Positions 56,276 through 64,000 of a stretch of 64,000 bases of DNA are shown one piece after another. Positions within the stretch are counted from its first letter, which is position 1. The number at the start of each line of letters is the position of its first letter. Origin of the DNA: Candidatus Thiothrix anitrata (GTDB lineage: Bacteria > Pseudomonadota > Gammaproteobacteria > Thiotrichales > Thiotrichaceae). The notes beneath the pieces are model-generated. The model did no database searches. It was given only the letters and a program-made list of their open reading frames with translations, and had not been told where the DNA came from. The DNA lies in NCBI RefSeq assembly GCF_017901155.1, contig NZ_CP072800.1, forward strand, positions 3,065,283-3,129,282, read 5' to 3'. Position numbers and translations under genes: made by a program.

Positions 56276-58024
56276 TTACATCCGCTCCATCACTTCGATA
56301 CCCAAGAGCGCAAGCCCGGTTTGCAAGGTTTGCGCGGTCACTTGCGCTAGGTGCAAGCGGCTGTCGCGCACCTCAGCATCCACGCCCTCTTTCAGGATAG
56401 GGCAAGCCTCGTAAAAGCTCATAAAGTTACCCGCCAGTTCGTACAAATAGGCACACAAATGGTTGGGCAAACCTTCTTTCGCCACGCTATCAGTGACTTC
56501 GGTAAATTGCAGTAACTTCACCGCCAACACCCGCTCGGCTGACGCTTGCAGCACGATTGACGCATTACCCGTTTCCAATTGCGCTCGTCTGAAAATACTT
56601 TTAATCCGGGCGTAAGCGTATTGCAGATACGGCGCGGTATTACCCTCGAAACTGAGCATGGTTTCCCAGTTAAAAATGTAATCAGAATTACGGTTTTTCG
56701 ACAAATCCGCGTATTTGACCGCGCCAATGCCCACGGTATGCGCAATCGCACGGCGTTCCGTTTCGTCTAATGTTGGGTTCTTTTCTGTCACCAGCGCGAA
56801 CGCACGTTCTTCAGCCTCCGTTAGCAACTCCACCAATTTCACTGTGCCGCCCGTGCGGGTTTTAAACGGCTTGCCATCTTCGCCGAGCATATTGCCAAAC
56901 GGCATGTGTTCCAGTGCAATATCCGTGCGCACAAAGCCTGCTTTGCGTGCCAAGGTAAACACTTGCTGAAAATGCAACGACTGACGCGCATCGGTGAAAT
57001 ACAAGGCACGGTCAATATTCAGCACACTACTGCGATAACGCAGTGCTGCCAAATCGGTGGTGGCGTACAAATAACCACCACCTGTTTTCTGCACAATAAT
57101 TGGCGTAATGCTGCCGTCCTTGTTTTTGAACTCCTCAAGGAAAACGCACTGCGCACCTTGGTCTTCCACCAACAAACCGCTGGTCTGCAAATCACTGACC
57201 ACTTGCGCTAAATCCGCGTTGTAAGCACTTTCTGGTTTCACATCTGCCCGCGTCAGACTTACCCCTAAACGCTCATACACCGCCTCGCAATGGTGCAGGG
57301 AAATGTCGATAAACTGCTGCCACCAAGCCAAACATTCCGCATCACCGGATTGCAGCTTCACCACGTAATCACGCGCTGTATTGGCAAATTGCGGTTCATC
57401 ATCGAAACGCTTTTTAGCCTCGCGGTAAAAGGTTTCAAGGTCAGCCAATTGCGGGGCAACACCACTCACCCCACCGTGTTGTTCCGCCATGCTCACCATG
57501 TGCGCAATTAGCATCCCGAACTGCGTTCCCCAATCCCCAACGTGATTTTGACGAATCACCTTATGGCCTTGGAATTCCAGCACCCGCGCCACCGCATCGC
57601 CGATAATGGTGGAACGCAAATGACCGACGTGCATTTCTTTCGCCAGATTCGGGCCGGAATAGTCGATCACAATGGTTTGGGCTTCGACTTCGCTCAGCCT
57701 ACGAGCCACAGATCCCTGAGCGGAGCCGAAGGGAACAAGCATTTCTGCCAGCCACGCATTCTTCAAATGAATATTGATGAAACCCGGCCCCGCCACTTCC
57801 AACTTTTCCGCCAGATCGGATAAATCCAGCGTTTCCAGCAAGCGGGTAGCGAGTTCACGCGGATTCAGTTTCAACTGCTTGGCAGCCGCCATTACCCCGT
57901 TGGCCTGATAATCGCCAAATTCCGGGCGTGCGGAAGGTTTCACAATGGCGGTGACATTGGCAGGTGCGCCGAGGGCGTGCAGCGCGGCGGTTATACGATC
58001 ATCAAGCAGTTGGCGAATATTCAT
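56276..58024 (-). CDS. argS: Arginyl-tRNA synthetase
   Basis: 582 residues from the ATG at 58024 (a GTG three codons upstream opens the frame). Class I synthetase with [17 protein letters not shown] as the HIGH-type motif and [11 protein letters not shown] in place of KMSKS, as usual for ArgRS. The C-terminal DALR anticodon-binding domain ends with [10 protein letters not shown] second, nearly identical argS 3' part is at 63087-64000. Confidence 0.97.
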   Translation of the reverse strand: MNIRQLLDDRITAALHALGAPANVTAIVKPSARPEFGDYQANGVMAAAKQLKLNPRELATRLLETLDLSDLAEKLEVAGPGFINIHLKNAWLAEMLVPFGSAQGSVARRLSEVEAQTIVIDYSGPNLAKEMHVGHLRSTIIGDAVARVLEFQGHKVIRQNHVGDWGTQFGMLIAHMVSMAEQHGGVSGVAPQLADLETFYREAKKRFDDEPQFANTARDYVVKLQSGDAECLAWWQQFIDISLHHCEAVYERLGVSLTRADVKPESAYNADLAQVVSDLQTSGLLVEDQGAQCVFLEEFKNKDGSITPIIVQKTGGGYLYATTDLAALRYRSSVLNIDRALYFTDARQSLHFQQVFTLARKAGFVRTDIALEHMPFGNMLGEDGKPFKTRTGGTVKLVELLTEAEERAFALVTEKNPTLDETERRAIAHTVGIGAVKYADLSKNRNSDYIFNWETMLSFEGNTAPYLQYAYARIKSIFRRAQLETGNASIVLQASAERVLAVKLLQFTEVTDSVAKEGLPNHLCAYLYELAGNFMSFYEACPILKEGVDAEVRDSRLHLAQVTAQTLQTGLALLGIEVMERM

Positions 58025-58087
58025 CTGGCTCACAACAGTGGAATCAAAACGGGGATTTTATGCGGCTTGCCGCGTAGAATCCACCTT

Positions 58088-58819
58088 ATGAACACTGCAC
58101 ATCTCCATCTAGCTGACGGTCGCCGCGTGGATTACCTGATCCAGACATCGGCGCGGGCGCGTTGTGTACGCATGAAGCTCTCCGCACAGCAAGGTTTAGT
58201 CGTGATAAAACCCGCCACAACGCCACACCATTACGTCACCGAATGGGTCAATAGCAAAGCCGCGTGGATTGCCAAACACTGGCAGCCTCAAGTTATTGCT
58301 CCTGCTACTCCACAAGATTTACCCGAACGCATTGAGTTATTGGCACTGGGTGAAACCTTTCAGGTAATTTATCAAGCAGAAGCCAGTAATGGCGTAACCT
58401 TACGCAGCGAACCTGAGCGCGTATTACGTATCAGCGGCTTAATAGAGGAACACACATTGTGCCACCAAGTATTACGACGGTGGTTACAACGTTATGCCAA
58501 ACAGCGTTTAGGGGAATGGTTGACGCAATTAGCGCAGGAAACCGGGCTGAGTTATCAAGCATGCAGCGTGAAGGGGCAGCGCAGCCGTTGGGGAAGTTGT
58601 TCTAACCAAGGCAATATCAATCTCAATTACAAGCTGCTGTTATTGCCGCCTGCATGGGCGCGTTACACCATGATTCATGAGTTGTGCCACACTGTCGAGT
58701 TAAATCATTCCAAACGGTTTTGGGCATTAGTGACGCAATTCGCGCCGGATTACCCGGAGATTCACCACGCAATGCGCGGCGCAATGGCAGAGTTACCGCA
58801 TTGGGTACAAGTGGATTAA
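58088..58819 (+). CDS. YgjP-like (DUF45, M48-type) metallopeptidase-domain protein
   Basis: 243 residues from the ATG at 58088 (MNTAHLHLADGRRVDYLI); the frame opens earlier inside argS. MIHELCHTVELNHSKRFWAL has the HExxH zinc site with the further His, and QRSRWGSCSNQGNINLN is the YgjP/SprT family signature. Predicted cytoplasmic metal-dependent protease or hydrolase of unknown substrate. Confidence 0.9.
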   Translation: MNTAHLHLADGRRVDYLIQTSARARCVRMKLSAQQGLVVIKPATTPHHYVTEWVNSKAAWIAKHWQPQVIAPATPQDLPERIELLALGETFQVIYQAEASNGVTLRSEPERVLRISGLIEEHTLCHQVLRRWLQRYAKQRLGEWLTQLAQETGLSYQACSVKGQRSRWGSCSNQGNINLNYKLLLLPPAWARYTMIHELCHTVELNHSKRFWALVTQFAPDYPEIHHAMRGAMAELPHWVQVD

Positions 58820-58834
58820 ACGGAAATCGCCTGA

Positions 58835-59206
58835 TTAGGCATTGTCGTTATCGACTAACATGACTCGTGCATTTGCGGTTTCGCGGTCAATTTCAAAGCG
58901 TAATGTGCAATATTCCAGCTGCTCACACATGGGGGTCGGGTCATCTGAACAACAGCTTCCGGCAATCACACCGCTGTAAAAAACACCGGCCTTGACCTGC
59001 AATTGAGTCGCGGTAGCGGCGGTTTCCATCACCAAAACGGTAAGCGTCGTTTCAGCACTGACATGACTGCTGTGTGCCAGCCCCGCCTGAAGCGGTAGCT
59101 GGCTGGGATCCAAGGCTTGCACCTCAGCAGCAAACGTTACGGCGAAAGCAGGCGTTCCCCAAGCGGCGACACTGTTACTTAACACCATAACGTTACTATC
59201 CACCAT
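58835..59206 (-). CDS. Hypothetical protein downstream of the DEAD-box helicase gene
   Basis: 123 residues from the ATG at 59206, overlapping the helicase stop (ATGA), so it is translated with it. Beta-rich, no signal peptide, with a Cys-Cys plus Cys pair segment (GSCCSDDPTPMCEQLEYC). No family recognised. The cysteine group could bind metal. Confidence 0.6.
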   Translation of the reverse strand: MVDSNVMVLSNSVAAWGTPAFAVTFAAEVQALDPSQLPLQAGLAHSSHVSAETTLTVLVMETAATATQLQVKAGVFYSGVIAGSCCSDDPTPMCEQLEYCTLRFEIDRETANARVMLVDNDNA

Positions 59207-61167
59207 CAATCGTTACGCTTCGGCTTACCCTTGTCTTTATCAGACGCAGGTTTTCTGCTAATCGTAGACGGTTTCGGACGACTAGGCGGACGCTCACCAC
59301 CCGCAGATTTTTCAGCACGAGGGCGGCGATCTGGGCGTTCACCCATTTTACCTGAGTCACGACGACGCGGCGGCGCAGAACCGCTACCACCACCGAACGA
59401 ACGACCACGCCCGCCACCGTCACGTTCTGGACGACGACCGCCGCCACCACCGCTGGTACGACTTGGTGAATAATCCGCAGCCGACTCACCCGCCGGTTCA
59501 ATATTAAGCATTTGCCCTGCAACACGCGTGCGGCGCAAATCGCCCAGAATATCTTTCGGCATTCCTGCTGGCAAATCCACCAAGCTAAAATCGTCCTGAA
59601 TGTCGATATGCCCAATGTAACGGCTATCCAAACCCGCTTCGTTCGCAATCGCACCAACGATATTGCCCGGTTTCACCCCGTGAGTGCGCCCAACAGCAAT
59701 GCGGAAACGTTCCATTGGAATGGTTTCTTCATCGCTGCTAAAGGCCGAATTGGCTTTACGCTTACCCGGTTTACGCTGATCTTGCTCACGTTCACGCACG
59801 GAATCCGGGTTGTAAGCCGGGTGATTTTTCTTCTCTTCAAGCAACAACGGCGCATCACCTTGCACCAGTTTCGCCAGTGCTGCTGCAATCTCAATCGCGG
59901 GAACATTGTGTTCGCGCTCATAAGCTTCCAACAGTTGCGAGAAGAAATCCAAACCCTCTTCCGCCAAGGTATCGGTAATACGTTGATTGAACAGTGAAAT
60001 CCGCCGATTATTGATAATCTCGGTGGAAGGTAATTCCATCAAGTCAATCGGTTTGCGGGTAGCACGTTCAATCGCACGCAGCAAATGACGCTCACGCGGG
60101 GACACGAACAAAATCGCATCACCACTACGCCCTGCACGCCCGGTACGCCCGATACGGTGGACGTAGGATTCGGTATCCGTCGGAATGTCATAGTTAATGA
60201 CGTGGCTAATGCGTTCCACATCCAAACCACGCGCAGCAACGTCGGTAGCGATCAGGATGTCGATTTTGCCTTTCTTCAACTGATCAATGGTACGTTCACG
60301 CACATTCTGCGGAATATCTCCATTGAGCGCGACCGCACTGTAACCGCGTGCTTGCAGGCGATCAGCCAGCTCCACGGTTTCCGTTTTGGTACGCACGAAA
60401 ATAATCACGGCATCAAATGGCTCGGCTTCGAGGATGCGGGTGAGCGCGTCCAACTTGTGCAAGCCGCTGACCAACCAATAACGCTGACGAATAGTGTCCG
60501 CCGTCGTGGTTTTGACCTTGATTTTGACTTCCGCCGGGTTGGTCAGATAACTCTGCGCAATGCGGTGAATCGCAGGCGGCATGGTCGCCGAGAACAGCGC
60601 GATTTGGCGATTCGGCGGGGTTTGCTCCATGATCCATTCGATGTCTTCGATGAAGCCCATGCGCAACATTTCGTCGGCTTCGTCCAGCACCAAAGCTTGC
60701 AAACCATCGAGTTTCAGTGAGCCACGACGCAGGTGATCCATCACGCGCCCCGGTGTACCGACGACGACTTGCACGCCACGCTCCAGTTGACGGAATTGAG
60801 TACGGTAATCTTGCCCACCGTAAATCGGCATAACGTGGAAACCGGGGAGCTTACCCGCGTATTTCTGGAACGCTTCCGCCACCTGAATCGCAAGTTCGCG
60901 AGTTGGTGCAAGCACCAGAATTTGTGGCCCGGTTTTGCTCATGTCCAAACGTGAGAGCAACGGCAGGGCGAAGGCGGCAGTTTTGCCGGTGCCGGTTTGC
61001 GCTTGACCTAATACGTCGCGCCCCTCCAGCAAATAAGGAATGGTTTCAGCCTGAATAGCTGAAGGTGTTTCATAGCCGAGGTCTTGAACTGCTTGCAGGA
61101 CAGGGGCGGCGAGGCCGAAATCGGCGAAAATGGGGGAAGTATTTATTTCTGGGGACATGGGACGCAT
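59206..61167 (-). CDS. deaD: DEAD-box RNA helicase (DeaD/CsdA-like)
   Basis: 653 residues. Q motif (FADFGLAAPVLQAVQDLGYE), motif I AQTGTGKTAAF, DEAD box VLDEADEML, SAT in FSATMPP and motif VI HRIGRTGRAG. A DbpA-type RNA-binding domain (FRIAVGRTHGVKPGNIVGAI) and an Arg/Gly/Ser-rich tail follow, as in CsdA. Acts in ribosome assembly and cold-adapted RNA unwinding. An in-frame ATG four codons in (61158) is an alternative start. Confidence 0.95.
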   Translation of the reverse strand: MRPMSPEINTSPIFADFGLAAPVLQAVQDLGYETPSAIQAETIPYLLEGRDVLGQAQTGTGKTAAFALPLLSRLDMSKTGPQILVLAPTRELAIQVAEAFQKYAGKLPGFHVMPIYGGQDYRTQFRQLERGVQVVVGTPGRVMDHLRRGSLKLDGLQALVLDEADEMLRMGFIEDIEWIMEQTPPNRQIALFSATMPPAIHRIAQSYLTNPAEVKIKVKTTTADTIRQRYWLVSGLHKLDALTRILEAEPFDAVIIFVRTKTETVELADRLQARGYSAVALNGDIPQNVRERTIDQLKKGKIDILIATDVAARGLDVERISHVINYDIPTDTESYVHRIGRTGRAGRSGDAILFVSPRERHLLRAIERATRKPIDLMELPSTEIINNRRISLFNQRITDTLAEEGLDFFSQLLEAYEREHNVPAIEIAAALAKLVQGDAPLLLEEKKNHPAYNPDSVREREQDQRKPGKRKANSAFSSDEETIPMERFRIAVGRTHGVKPGNIVGAIANEAGLDSRYIGHIDIQDDFSLVDLPAGMPKDILGDLRRTRVAGQMLNIEPAGESAADYSPSRTSGGGGGRRPERDGGGRGRSFGGGSGSAPPRRRDSGKMGERPDRRPRAEKSAGGERPPSRPKPSTISRKPASDKDKGKPKRND

Positions 61168-61232
61168 AAAGTCAAGAGGAAACCGGGCATTATGCGGTAG
61201 TTGGCGATTTAGATAAACCTTTATTTCGTTTT

Positions 61233-62785
61233 CTTGCCACCATGAGCCATGAAATCCGCACCCCGATGAACGGAGTCATTGGCATGACACGTTTGCTAAT
61301 GAATACGCCGATGAGCAAGAAGCAGTCAGAGTTTGTGGAAAGCATTCATCTCAGCGGCGAACATTTGCTTACGGTCATTAATGACGTGCTGGATTTTTCC
61401 AAAATGGAAGCGGGCAAGCTGGATCTGAAACGTGAACCGCTCGAACTCCGTGCCTGTATTGAAGACGTACTCAACCTGCTCACCTCCAAAGCCTTGGAGA
61501 AAGATTTAGAGCTGGCTTACGCCGTGGGACCATCCATTCCGCTGTTTATTGAAGGGGACATGGTGCGCCTGCGCCAGGTTCTCACCAATCTGCTCGGCAA
61601 TGCTATCAAGTTTACCGACAGCGGTGAAATCACCGTATTTGTCATGTTACGCAACCAAGTCGATGGTGAATACGAGCTGGAATTCCAGATCAATGACACC
61701 GGCTCCGGTATTCCGGCAGAACGCTTGGAAAGCATTTTTGAGCAATTCAGCCGCGCCGAAGAAACCCTGTCCACCGTCACGAAGGCACCGGTTTAGGTTT
61801 AGCCATTTCGCGGCGTTTGGTGGAAATGATGGAAGGACGCATCTGGGCAGAAAGCACCCTCGGTGTCGGTAGCCGTTTCCACTTCACCCTCAAAACCCGT
61901 CAAGCCGCAGGCAAGCTCAAACCGTTTTTACACCCCAATATCCCCGAAATTGTCGGCAAACGCATTTTGGTGGTGGAAAACAATCCTGCCAGTAGTCAGG
62001 CACTGAGCGACTTTTGTTCCGGCTGGGGCGCGAAAGTGGATAGCGTGAAATCTGTCAGCGATGCGATTGGCTGGATCGCCGTCGGGCGCACTTATGACAT
62101 CGCACTGGTGGATAGCAATTTACCGGGGGATACGCCGTTAGAATTTGCTAAATACGTGCGCAACCGTTACGACAAACAGACATTACCGTTGATTCTGATT
62201 GCGCCACCAAATGATCGCCACCCCAAAGACACGGTGCGCGAATTATACAATCTGTATTTGACCAAACCCATTACCCGCAGCCGCTTGTTTGACAGCTTAA
62301 TGACGGTATTGGGCGAACTCAATTTACTCACCATTCGCCCTGAAATCACCCAAAACAAACTGGGCGAACGCCTGCCATTACGCATCTTACTCGCGGAAGA
62401 CAATCCGATTAACCAAATTGTCGCCACCTCCATCCTTGATGAAATGGCTTACAAAGCCGACGTGGCGGAAAATGGGCGCGAAGTCATTGAGATGTTGCGC
62501 AAAAAACCTTATCACGTCATTTTCATGGATATGCAAATGCCCGAAATGGATGGCTTGGAAGCCACGCGCCGCATCCGTGAGGAATTCCCGGCGGATCGCC
62601 AACCGGTGATTATTGCCATGACCGCGAATGCGATGGACTCCGGCAAACAGGAATGCCTCGCTGCGGGTATGAACGACTACATTAGTAAACCCATCTTGCC
62701 CGAAACCGTGGAAGCCGCACTGCAACACTGGTGCAGCAAAACCGCTATCGCCACAGGAAACCACCATGCAACTGCTCACGCCTGA
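61233..62785 (+). pseudogene. Second, truncated and frameshifted copy of the hybrid kinase gene
   Basis: Matches the kinase gene from FLATMSHEIRTP onward but lacks the TM region. One C is missing near 61771 (GTCCACC in place of GTCCCACC at the original), so the first frame (61242-61796) stops and the rest continues from 61817 in another frame. Both receiver domains remain open. A block near 61643-61665 is more divergent than the rest. Loss of the sensor region and the frameshift make it a pseudogene. Confidence 0.85.
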
Positions 62786-63086
62786 AACTTTACGCAGCTT
62801 ACCGCCTGTTATTTTACCCAAACTGATCAGCTTATTTAGTAGCACAACTCCGCCATTACTGACAGAAATCCGTCAACATGCCACGCAAGGCGAATGGCAG
62901 GCAATGGCGCAGGCGGCTCACAAACTCAAAGGTTCATGCGTCAGTTTAGGGGCGGAACCGATGGCAAACATCTGTAAATCGTTGCAGCACAAAGGTGAAG
63001 CAAACGATTCCAGCGGTGTTGATGAAGAGATCGCCACGTTAACGGCGTTGTATCCGTTAACGTTGGCAGCTTTGCAGTCGATGTGA
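62766..63086 (+). CDS. HPt domain protein, second copy
   Basis: 106 residues, differing from the copy at 55955-56275 at a few positions (for example LPPVILPKL for LPAVILPKL and EEIATLTAL for EEITTLTAL). The HKLKGS phospho-site is kept. Whether it is expressed is unclear because the upstream kinase copy is broken. Confidence 0.8.
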   Translation: MQLLTPETLRSLPPVILPKLISLFSSTTPPLLTEIRQHATQGEWQAMAQAAHKLKGSCVSLGAEPMANICKSLQHKGEANDSSGVDEEIATLTALYPLTLAALQSM

Positions 63087-64000
63087 TTACATCCGCTCCA
63101 TCACTTCGATACCCAAGAGCGCAAGCCCGGTTTGCAAGGTTTGCGCGGTCACTTGCGCTAAATGCAAGCGGCTGTCGCGCACCTCAGCATCCACGCCCTC
63201 TTTCAGGATGGGGCAAGCCTCGTAAAAGCTCATAAAGTTACCCGCCAGTTCGTACAAATAGGTACACAAATGGTTGGGCAAACCTTCTTTCGCCACGCTA
63301 TCAGTGACTTCGGTAAATTGCAGTAACTTCACTGCCAACACCCGCTCGGCTGACGCTTGCAGCACGATTGATGCATTACCCGTTTCCAATTGCGCACGCC
63401 GGAAAATACTTTTAATCCGGGCGTAAGCGTATTGCAGATACGGCGCGGTATTGCCCTCGAAACTGAGCATGGTTTCCCAGTTAAAAATGTAATCAGAGTT
63501 ACGGTTTTTCGACAAATCCGCGTATTTGACCGCACCAATGCCCACAGTATGCGCAATCGCACGGCGTTCCGTTTCGTCTAATGTTGGGTTCTTTTCTGTC
63601 ACCAGCGCGAAAGCACGTTCTTCAGCCTCTGTTAGCAACTCCACCAATTTCACTGTGCCGCCCGTGCGGGTTTTAAACGGCTTGCCATCTTCGCCGAGCA
63701 TATTGCCAAACGGCATGTGTTCCAGTGCAATATCCGTGCGCACAAAGCCTGCTTTGCGTGCCAAGGTAAACACTTGCTGAAAATGCAACGACTGACGCGC
63801 ATCGGTGAAATACAAGGCACGGTCAATATTCAGCGCACTACTGCGATAACGCAATGCTGCCAAATCGGTAGTGGCGTACAAATAACCACCACCTGTTTTC
63901 TGCACAATAATTGGCGTAATGCTGCCGTCCTTGTTTTTGAACTCCTCAAGGAAAACGCACTGCGCACCTTGGTCTTCCACCAACAAACCGCTGGTCTGCA
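63087..64000 (-). CDS. argS: Arginyl-tRNA synthetase, second copy (cut by window edge)
   Basis: 304 codons of the 3' part are inside the window and match 56276-57188 with few changes (RSSALNI for [17 protein letters not shown] for [10 protein letters not shown]). The frame is open to the window end, so a full second argS may follow. See the duplication finding. Confidence 0.85.
   Translation of the reverse strand, partial: QTSGLLVEDQGAQCVFLEEFKNKDGSITPIIVQKTGGGYLYATTDLAALRYRSSALNIDRALYFTDARQSLHFQQVFTLARKAGFVRTDIALEHMPFGNMLGEDGKPFKTRTGGTVKLVELLTEAEERAFALVTEKNPTLDETERRAIAHTVGIGAVKYADLSKNRNSDYIFNWETMLSFEGNTAPYLQYAYARIKSIFRRAQLETGNASIVLQASAERVLAVKLLQFTEVTDSVAKEGLPNHLCTYLYELAGNFMSFYEACPILKEGVDAEVRDSRLHLAQVTAQTLQTGLALLGIEVMERM

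Larger units (their letters stand above)
61230..64000. repeat. Second copy of the 54418-57188 segment (direct repeat)
   Basis: The sequence from TTTCTTGCCACCATGAG onward repeats the earlier region with an offset of 6812 bases, 6811 after the one-base deletion. It covers the kinase 3' part, HPt and the argS 3' part, and continues to the window edge. Copies differ by scattered substitutions, mostly at third codon positions. The left boundary lies about 60 bases upstream of deaD, so a unit of about 6.8 kb (54418-61229) seems to be tandemly repeated. Confidence 0.9.

Overview
The window looks like a chromosomal segment of a gammaproteobacterium. It has the order rpoE-rseA-rseB-rseC-degS/mucD-like protease-lepA-lepB-rnc-era-recO-pdxJ-acpS on one strand, plus tex, argS, a DEAD-box helicase and a tRNA-Leu. 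A sulfur-oxidising Thiotrichales such as Thiothrix would fit a mid-GC genome with this gene order and large type III CRISPR loci, but that is a guess from gene content; no species marker such as 16S rRNA is present.

Layout. (1) 1-14033, conserved core: the start of a sugar kinase, a secreted trypsin-like protease, a TPR membrane protein, then a long minus-strand run from the sigma-E regulon regulator (rpoE, rseA, rseB, rseC, periplasmic protease) through lepA, lepB, DUF4845, rnc, era, recO, pdxJ, acpS to cysM. (2) 14068-15562: an IS3-family element with a frameshifted transposase, flanked by gene remnants. (3) 15606-36982: a large type III CRISPR-Cas region on the minus strand. It has two arrays with different repeats (30 repeats of 35 bp and 38 repeats of 36 bp) and two separate adaptation modules. 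Module A is Cas6-RT-Cas1 plus Cas2. Module B is a stand-alone RT, Cas1 and two tandem Cas2 genes. Between them lies one interference module: cas6, a SLATT membrane protein, a small Cas10 without HD domain, and three large multi-domain RAMP proteins. A two-TM CorA-like protein and a HAD hydrolase sit at the trailer ends of arrays 1 and 2. (4) 36986-39438: four unrecognised membrane or coiled-coil genes that run without a break into the module B cas2-cas2-cas1-RT genes, so they look like one operon. A divergent four-TM protein follows. (5) 40152-48005: accessory or decaying DNA with an unknown two-gene pair, a truncated conjugation gene (traG), a zeta-toxin-like pair and several gene remnants. 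(6) 48109-61167: core again (tRNA-Leu, DUF4124, tex, membrane proteins, hybrid histidine kinase plus HPt, argS, YgjP-like protease, DEAD-box helicase). (7) 61230-64000: a diverged second copy of 54418-57188, so the right end lies in a direct duplication with a period of about 6.8 kb or in an assembly artefact.

How the parts fit. Both arrays have a degenerate repeat at their left end, and each right end abuts the 3' end of an RT-containing adaptation module. I infer that both leaders are on the right and both arrays are transcribed leftward, with the cas genes. The main novelty candidates are the membrane coiled-coil cassette fused by operon structure to an RT-Cas1-Cas2-Cas2 module, the SLATT gene embedded in the type III interference operon, and the degenerate RT active site in the Cas6-RT-Cas1 protein next to an intact second RT.
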